A DNA stretch of 20,457 bases from SYFY01 sp031385325 (GTDB taxonomy: Bacteria > Pseudomonadota > Gammaproteobacteria > Pseudomonadales > Azotimanducaceae). A program made the translations under genes and the position numbers. Location of the stretch: contig JANNBJ010000062.1 of assembly GCA_031385325.1 (NCBI GenBank), positions 1 to 20,457 on the forward strand, given 5' to 3'. This document shows, piece by piece, positions 15,911-20,457 of this stretch. Each line of letters begins with the position of its first letter. Positions within the stretch are counted from its first letter, which is position 1. Below the pieces are notes generated by a model. The model made no database searches, had not been told where the DNA came from, and worked only from the letters and a program-made list of their open reading frames with translations.

Positions 15911-17302
15911 TCAGCTGTTGTCATTCGCATCAGGGCCGGATTCGAGCAACAGTCCGGCATCGAGTTCCAGTGACTCAACCCGCGGCATGGACGCACCAAT
16001 GATGCCGCGCATCTCACCGTACATGCCCACAGTATTGAGCATGACGCGTTCGATCTGTTTTTCGCGCTCCTTCCACAATCGCTCCATCGCGCGACGCTCA
16101 CGGTCAAGCTGCTCCTTGAGAGCGCTGAACGCTTCAACGATTCCCTGGACGCGTGTGCGGAACTGATCACCGGCAAGATATTGGTACAACAGGTCCATCT
16201 TTTCGTTTTTGCCCTCGGAAGCCGCATGAGCGAAGGTGACTTGCATCAGTTGTTCGCGCAGCGCCACAGCCAGCGCGGGCCAACTCTGTCGATCACTCAC
16301 CCAGATGCCGTCCACCCGACCAAACTGCTGCACATCCGTTGGCAATACCACCGACACCAGAACGGCAAGCGATGCGCCGGATTCACGTTGATCCTGTTTC
16401 AGTTTGTCGATCCAGGAACGCTGCCAATGCCGGGTGTTCTTGGTTTCCCAGATGATCGTCCCGCACGCATTGCCCCGGCCGTCGACCACCACCTGCGTAA
16501 TATCCGCGCCACGCTGACCCTTGCGAACCGGTTCGATTCGATCTAGTGGGAACTGTCGCTCCATCGCCGCTTGAATATCGACTTCGAGCACTTCCCCCTG
16601 TTGCTCCTGAGAGCCGAGCTCACTGCGTCGTTTGGCATCATCGAGCGCCTGCCGCAAGTCCTCGATGGTCTTTTCCTTTTGCTTGAGTCGCAGATCCTGT
16701 TCCTCAGCTGCACTCTTGCGGATGCTGGCTTCGAGCACGGCCTTTTCTGCATCGACTTTTCGCTGCACCTCGAGATCAAGTTCTCGTGATCGTTCTTCCA
16801 GGCGGGTTTTGTCCTTGCGCAGTTGCAATTCGGCTGCCATCGCAGCGTCGGCCTTTGCACGTTGTTCAGTCAGAGACTGCTTGAGATCAGCGACTACCAA
16901 TGCGTTGGAAGCCGTCGCTTTTTTCTCGACATCAGCCACTGCTCGGGCAATTTCCTGTTCTCTTCGCTGACCCAGTTCTTTGGCGACCTCGGCGCGAATC
17001 GACTCTGCCTGGGCCTGATTCAGGGATTCAAGTTCTCGCGTCTTGCGTCGCAATTGCAATTCCCGCTCGGCCGCAAGATCCGCTTTTTCCTGCGCTTCCG
17101 TCAGCTGGGCGGCGACATCCTTGAACTCAAGATCGACCTGCTCACGGGCGCGAATTGTCGCCTGCCTGCGCGCTTCTTCCAGACGAAGGTGATGATCGGT
17201 CTGAACGTCTTCGAGAATCCGGGAGCGCAACTGCGCGGCCAATACCTCTGAAACCTCGATTTCGGTCCCACAATCAGGACATCGGATAACCGTATCAGAC
17301 AT
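15911..17302 (-). CDS. DUF2130 family protein: coiled coil plus nuclease-like domain
   Basis: This 463-residue soluble protein has no established function. It starts MSDTVIRCPDCGTEIEVSE, with one CxxC pair (Cys8, Cys11) like half of a zinc ribbon. A long charged coiled coil, rich in Glu, Arg, Gln and Lys, runs through about residues 35-230. The conserved DUF2130 core (about 235-345) has FPLDRIEPVRKGQRGADI, then CGTIIWETKNTRHW and VDGIWVSD. Asp267 followed by Glu286-x-Lys288 at the end of a hydrophobic strand has the spacing and shape of a PD-(D/E)xK nuclease site; this is a motif reading, not proof. A second helical coiled segment follows (about 375-425). An alternative start three codons upstream (ATG 17311) is possible. 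It is 75 bp downstream of sohB. Confidence 0.85.
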   Translation of the reverse strand: MSDTVIRCPDCGTEIEVSEVLAAQLRSRILEDVQTDHHLRLEEARRQATIRAREQVDLEFKDVAAQLTEAQEKADLAAERELQLRRKTRELESLNQAQAESIRAEVAKELGQRREQEIARAVADVEKKATASNALVVADLKQSLTEQRAKADAAMAAELQLRKDKTRLEERSRELDLEVQRKVDAEKAVLEASIRKSAAEEQDLRLKQKEKTIEDLRQALDDAKRRSELGSQEQQGEVLEVDIQAAMERQFPLDRIEPVRKGQRGADITQVVVDGRGNACGTIIWETKNTRHWQRSWIDKLKQDQRESGASLAVLVSVVLPTDVQQFGRVDGIWVSDRQSWPALAVALREQLMQVTFAHAASEGKNEKMDLLYQYLAGDQFRTRVQGIVEAFSALKEQLDRERRAMERLWKEREKQIERVMLNTVGMYGEMRGIIGASMPRVESLELDAGLLLESGPDANDNS

Positions 17303-17377
17303 CGCTTTGCATACCCTCTGGCAGCCCGGTCAATGGATTGCTCATGCCCCGAGTGGACTTCGACTCCGCGCGATTGT

Positions 17378-18403
17378 TTATATCACCCACGCAAACAGAC
17401 GCGCAACACGCGAAACCAATCCACGAATTTCGCCAAGAATTCGATCCAGTGGCTTGCGATGTTCGATCCACTGCACCTCAAAGACATCGCGATCTTCGCA
17501 GGCTGCGTTGACATACTCGTCACTGGTACAGAGCTCATCGACCAGGTTTTTCTCGATGGCCCGCTGGCCGTACCAGGCTTCGCCGGTGGCAACGCTCGTC
17601 AGATCAAGCGCTGGACGATGTTCGGCAACAAACTCCTTGAACAGCGCATGGGTGTCTTCAAGTTCTTCAACGAACTTCCTGCGCCCCTCCTCCGTGTTCT
17701 CGCCGAAGACCGTCAGGGTGCGTTTGTACTGCCCTGCCGTGTAGACATCCCAATCCACGTCGTACTTGTTCAGCAGTCGATGCACGTTAGGCACTTCTGC
17801 TACCACGCCAATCGAGCCAATCAACGCAAACGGCGCGGCAATTACCTTGCTGGCGACCACCGCCATCAGATAACCACCACTGGCCGCCACTTTGTCGACG
17901 GCGACCACCAGTGGGATACCTTGTTTGCGAATGCGATGAAGCTGGGATGCGGCCAGTCCATAATGCGGCACCATGCCACCAGGGCTGGTGAGTCGCACAA
18001 GAACTTCGTCCTGGGGTTTGGCGGTTGTAAGTACAGCCGTGATTTCGGTGCGCAGGAATTCGGTACGACCGGCTTCGACATCGCCGTCGAAATCAAGGAC
18101 AAAAAGCCGCGCCTTCACGGCTTCCTCGGCAGCAGCTTTTTTCTGCGCCTTGACCTCGGCCTTTTCTTCCTTGTTTTCCCGCTTACGCTGAACCTTGAGC
18201 TCGGCATCGTTCAGGATCGAATCCTCGACGGCATGGCGCAAGTCGAGCAACCGGTCATTCAGCTTTCGCACTTCCAGATGACCACCTTCATGATCCTGGC
18301 GCCTGTTACCGAGCGACACAACGGCCGACAGTATCAGCAACAGTGCCACGACAATGGTCACGGCCTGGGCCAGGAACAGCAGATAGTCGAATAGATAATC
18401 CAT
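17378..18403 (-). CDS. sohB: SohB, inner-membrane S49 family serine protease
   Basis: A signal-peptide-peptidase-like protease of 341 residues from ATG 18403. A GTG two codons earlier is possible, but MDYLFDYLLFLAQAVTIV aligns with the E. coli SohB start. The N-terminus forms one membrane anchor (about residues 8-31). A highly charged Lys/Glu linker (about 66-98) and the S49 fold follow. The catalytic Ser-Lys dyad is visible: Ser175 in DKVAASGGYLMA and Lys227 in TAGQYKRTLT, equivalent to Ser178 and Lys230 of the E. coli enzyme. SPGG, GSIGVVAEVPN and GENTEEGR are also family blocks. Substrates are poorly known even in E. coli. It follows the SCP2 gene by 82 bp, a gap that contains an inverted repeat. 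Confidence 0.95.
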   Translation of the reverse strand: MDYLFDYLLFLAQAVTIVVALLLILSAVVSLGNRRQDHEGGHLEVRKLNDRLLDLRHAVEDSILNDAELKVQRKRENKEEKAEVKAQKKAAAEEAVKARLFVLDFDGDVEAGRTEFLRTEITAVLTTAKPQDEVLVRLTSPGGMVPHYGLAASQLHRIRKQGIPLVVAVDKVAASGGYLMAVVASKVIAAPFALIGSIGVVAEVPNVHRLLNKYDVDWDVYTAGQYKRTLTVFGENTEEGRRKFVEELEDTHALFKEFVAEHRPALDLTSVATGEAWYGQRAIEKNLVDELCTSDEYVNAACEDRDVFEVQWIEHRKPLDRILGEIRGLVSRVARLFAWVI

Positions 18404-18456
18404 GGTCACCGCAGACGAAAAAGGGGCGTACTGTAGCCGTTACGTCAACCATCCTC

Positions 18457-18488
18457 TAGCCCGCATGCTTGTTGCAGTACGCGGGCTA
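18457..18488 (-). terminator. Inverted repeat at the end of the SCP2 gene
   Basis: TAGCCCGC (18457-18464) and GCGGGCTA (18481-18488) are perfect 8-bp arms around a 16-nt centre. One arm includes the SCP2 stop codon. No T-tract follows on either strand. It may end or stabilise the nudC-SCP2 message before sohB. Confidence 0.35.
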
Positions 18489-18833
18489 AAGTCCTCGAAA
18501 CATCGAGAGCACCGTAAACACCCAGATCAGGTGGCCATCCGAGCGAAAGCGTCCGTCCATGAACGCATTGACCGGATTGACGCTGCCTTGCAGCAGCGCA
18601 GCAGCTTCGTCCGTGGAGTGGAAATACAGGGTGATGTCGGCGGGAGTCGGCTCCGAGGCAATACGTGCCTGCAGATCACCGTGATCGACCTTGAGAACAA
18701 CCCGTTGTTCGGCTGGCAGATCGTTCTCTGGCTGGAATTCAAGCACTACCGTGCCATCAAACTCCCTGGCGGCCGTCCGATTGAATGAACTGGAGAGTTT
18801 CGCGACCAGCTCGGCAGCATCCACTTCAGCCAC
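18486..18833 (-). CDS. SCP2 sterol-transfer-domain protein
   Basis: This 115-residue single-domain protein resembles the SCP2 lipid-carrier fold. It shows FDGTVVLEFQPE near residues 25-36, a central LKVDHGDLQARI strand with ADITLYFHSTDEAAALLQGSVNPVNAFMDGRFRSDG, and an aliphatic C-terminal helix (HLIWVFTVLSMFRGL). The DEAAALLQG and AFMDGRFRSDG blocks are the most characteristic. SCP2 domains bind hydrophobic ligands such as fatty acyl chains; no ligand can be named. The start is GTG at 18833, overlapping the end of nudC by 8 bp (GTGGCTGA), so translation is probably coupled. There is no signal peptide. The nudC partnership could be simple operon convenience. Confidence 0.82.
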   Translation of the reverse strand: MAEVDAAELVAKLSSSFNRTAAREFDGTVVLEFQPENDLPAEQRVVLKVDHGDLQARIASEPTPADITLYFHSTDEAAALLQGSVNPVNAFMDGRFRSDGHLIWVFTVLSMFRGL

Positions 18834-19668
18834 CGGCTGCTGCCTTGCGCTCTTTCACAAACGCCTCGATCAGCCAACTGGAGATTGCGGTACCTGGAGG
18901 CACGCTTGGTAACTCGTCGTAGCGGAACCAGCGAGCGTCAGCAATTTCGCCTTCCTGACAAACAATGTCACCACCAACATAGTCGGCGTGATACCCGAGC
19001 ATCAATGAATTGGGAAACGGCCAGCTCTGGCTGCCCAGGTAGCGCAGATTGTTTACCGTAACACCCACCTCCTCGAAGACTTCGCGATGCAGGGTCTGCT
19101 CAACCGATTCTCCCGGTTCGACGAATCCTGCGAGTGTTGAATAAAAACCCGTTGGCCAATTGGCGTTACGGGCCAGCAGCATCTCCTCACCTCGACGCAC
19201 CAGGACAATGATGCTGGGTGACAGCCGTGGATAGGCAATATTGCCGCACTTGGGGCACTCCCTGGCGCGATCGGTTGCATGACCCTCCGTCTGCGTTCCA
19301 CACCGTCCGCAATATCGATGGTTGTCCAGCCAATCGACAATCTGTTTGGCGCGTCCAGCCAGATAAAACACTGATGGTTCGACACGGCCAAGCCATCCCC
19401 GCAGATCGGAACTGCTATATCCCTCTGGCAACTTGCCTGTTCCGGACACCGCATAACAAGCGCGCCCCCGAAACTGTCCAAGATAGTGGCGGTGTTGCAC
19501 TTCCACTTCGAGCCAGCGAAATGCGTCTTCATCGATCGGCTTGGGAACACCGCGATCCACGAGGGAAGCCAGGCGGCCGTCGAGAAACAAAAAGTACCAC
19601 GCGGATTGGCTGCCGCCCTCAGGGGGCGTTACTCGGGATTCAAATTCGTCCGGGGAATTCGGCCACAC
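18826..19668 (-). CDS. nudC: NudC, NAD(H) pyrophosphatase / NAD-cap RNA decapping Nudix hydrolase
   Basis: Hydrolyses NAD(H) to NMN(H) and AMP and, in E. coli, removes NAD caps from RNA; cytosolic. The 280 residues (E. coli 257) include an N-terminal NudC-type domain, then a zinc ribbon with Cys120, Cys123, Cys138 and Cys141 (CGRCG and CPKCG). The Nudix box at residues 181-203 (GFVEPGESVEQTLHREVFEEVGV) has the full G-x5-E-x7-REUxEE pattern. The NudC signature SQPWPFPxS appears as SQSWPFPNS (213-221), with Ser in place of Pro. The start is GTG at 19668 with GGAG about nine bases upstream. It is the first gene of the minus-strand run and is divergent from nhaB across 172 bp. Confidence 0.95.
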   Translation of the reverse strand: MWPNSPDEFESRVTPPEGGSQSAWYFLFLDGRLASLVDRGVPKPIDEDAFRWLEVEVQHRHYLGQFRGRACYAVSGTGKLPEGYSSSDLRGWLGRVEPSVFYLAGRAKQIVDWLDNHRYCGRCGTQTEGHATDRARECPKCGNIAYPRLSPSIIVLVRRGEEMLLARNANWPTGFYSTLAGFVEPGESVEQTLHREVFEEVGVTVNNLRYLGSQSWPFPNSLMLGYHADYVGGDIVCQEGEIADARWFRYDELPSVPPGTAISSWLIEAFVKERKAAAGG

Positions 19669-19840
19669 GTCTTGAGACTCCGTCTACAAAGCTGATATAG
19701 GTAGCATAACGTCTTGGGAGATGTCATAGGGCAAGCGAATGTTCGGTATTCATAATGTGAGGCCCGGGTTTCGCGCTTGCATCCAACTCCCAACATCAAG
19801 CTTACCTTGGTCGAACGTTTCACCGAACCGGACGAAGTGA
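19669..19840. other. Divergent nudC/nhaB intergenic region
   Basis: Two near-identical direct repeats, ACGTCTTGAGA (19667-19677) and ACGTCTTGGGA (19709-19719), begin exactly 42 bp apart. A CATAAT at 19750-19755 could be an nhaB -10, but no good -35 goes with it. No other structure is seen. Confidence 0.4.
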
Positions 19841-20404
19841 ATGCAGGACAGCACGGCATCCTCCTTATGGGCCAACTTTCTGGGCTCTGCCCCGATCTGG
19901 TACAAGCAGACCATTCTTGCCTTCCTCGTCCTGAATCCCATCGTTGTGTTGACCCTTGGGCCAACGGCTGCGGGCTGGCTACTTGTCGCCGAGTTCATTT
20001 TTACCCTTGCCATGGCACTGCAGTGTTATCCGCTACAACCTGGTGGACTGCTGACGCTGGAGGCTGTCGTACTTGGCTTGACGACGGCGGAAACCGTCCG
20101 CACGGAGATCTTCAGCGCCTTCCCGGTTGTACTGCTGCTGATGTTCATGGTGGCCGGCATCTATTTCATGCGCGAGTTGCTGCTTTTTGTGTTCACCAGG
20201 CTGCTGCTCGGCATTCGCTCCAAAACAGTGCTGGCCCTTATGTTCTGCGGCGTATCCGCATTCCTGAGTGCGTTCCTTGATGCACTCACGGTTGTTGCGG
20301 TGATCATCAGCGTTGCGGTGGGCTTCTACTCCGTTTATCACAAGGCCGCTTCCGGCAAACAATCTCCCGACGATCATGCACACGACTCGGATGATGCAGC
20401 TTAG
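19841..20404 (+). pseudogene. nhaB: Na+/H+ antiporter NhaB, truncated after the N-terminal third
   Basis: The 187 codons closely follow the N-terminus of NhaB: WANFLGSAPIWYKQTILAFL, GWLLVAEFIFTLAMALQCYPL, QPGGLLTLEAV, LLLMFMVAGIYFMRELLLFVFTRLLLG and AFLSAFLDALTVVAVIISVAVGF. NhaB is normally about 500-530 residues with a dozen membrane helices. Here the frame stops at TAG 20402-20404, in the hydrophilic linker after VGFYSVYHK. The next 53 bases contain nothing NhaB-like in any frame and are clearly poorer in G+C (21 of 53). The gene therefore appears broken, perhaps by an insertion. An assembly join or a remnant continuing beyond the window cannot be excluded. The ATG at 19841 gives the conserved start; its ribosome site is weak. 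Confidence 0.8.
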
Positions 20405-20457
20405 GTTCAACTTTGAAGTGCAACAAAGGCTACTTTTCATTAAATAGCTCTGCTGGC
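20405..20457. other. AT-richer sequence of unknown origin after the nhaB break
   Basis: This 53-base tail has about 40% G+C against visibly GC-rich neighbours. It contains the near-palindrome TTCAA-CT-TTGAA (20407-20418) and no coding match in any frame. It could be the end of an insertion sequence starting near 20402, but too little is visible to assign a family. Confidence 0.3.

Noticed and set aside
20402..20457. Naming a specific insertion sequence family at the nhaB break
   Set aside because: Only 53 bases are visible, with no transposase or second inverted repeat; any family name would be a guess.

Overview
The window reads as chromosomal DNA of a GC-rich gammaproteobacterium. NfuA, SohB, NudC and NhaB match the Escherichia coli proteins in length and motif placement. 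The sulfite reductase plus DUF934 pair is the Pseudomonas-type arrangement. I see no phage, plasmid, CRISPR, tRNA or rRNA signature. Most of the window is housekeeping metabolism, and the interest lies mainly in regulatory DNA, one very small gene and a broken gene at the right edge.

Layout. 1-546 (+): the 3' part of an EamA/DMT transporter. 622-5012 (-): a membrane fatty-acid desaturase downstream of a large MscK-type mechanosensitive channel. 5049-6393 (+): an AroF-like DAHP synthase preceded by a complete-looking transcription attenuator. The attenuator has an 18-residue leader peptide with 4 Phe, 2 Tyr and 1 Trp, mutually exclusive RNA pairings and an intrinsic terminator. 6444-7025 (-): nfuA, with an IscR type-1-like site at its promoter. 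7312-10968 (+): metH, cobalamin-dependent methionine synthase. 11025-11177 (-): a 50-residue His-rich single-span membrane protein. 11428-13534 (+): a sulfite reductase hemoprotein overlapping a DUF934 gene. 13659-14834 (+): a CPA2/Kef-type antiporter. 14821-19668 (-): five same-strand genes, in transcription order nudC, an SCP2-domain gene (overlapping nudC), sohB, a DUF2130 gene and an AcuI/YhdH oxidoreductase. 19841-20404 (+): the N-terminal third of nhaB, ending in a stop followed by AT-richer unrelated sequence.

How the genes fit together. The centre carries sulfur and methionine metabolism: sulfite to sulfide (CysI plus DUF934), then homocysteine to methionine (MetH). NfuA, divergent from metH, supplies Fe-S clusters; the CysI hemoprotein is an Fe-S/siroheme enzyme, so demand links them in general terms only. 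DAHP synthase commits carbon to aromatic amino acids, and its leader appears to sense charged tRNA for the end products.

Best candidate for something little described: the attenuator at 5146-5294 upstream of DAHP synthase. Secondary candidates are the IscR operator overlapping the nfuA promoter, the small His-rich membrane protein between metH and cysI, the nuclease-like motif in the DUF2130 protein, and the interruption of nhaB.
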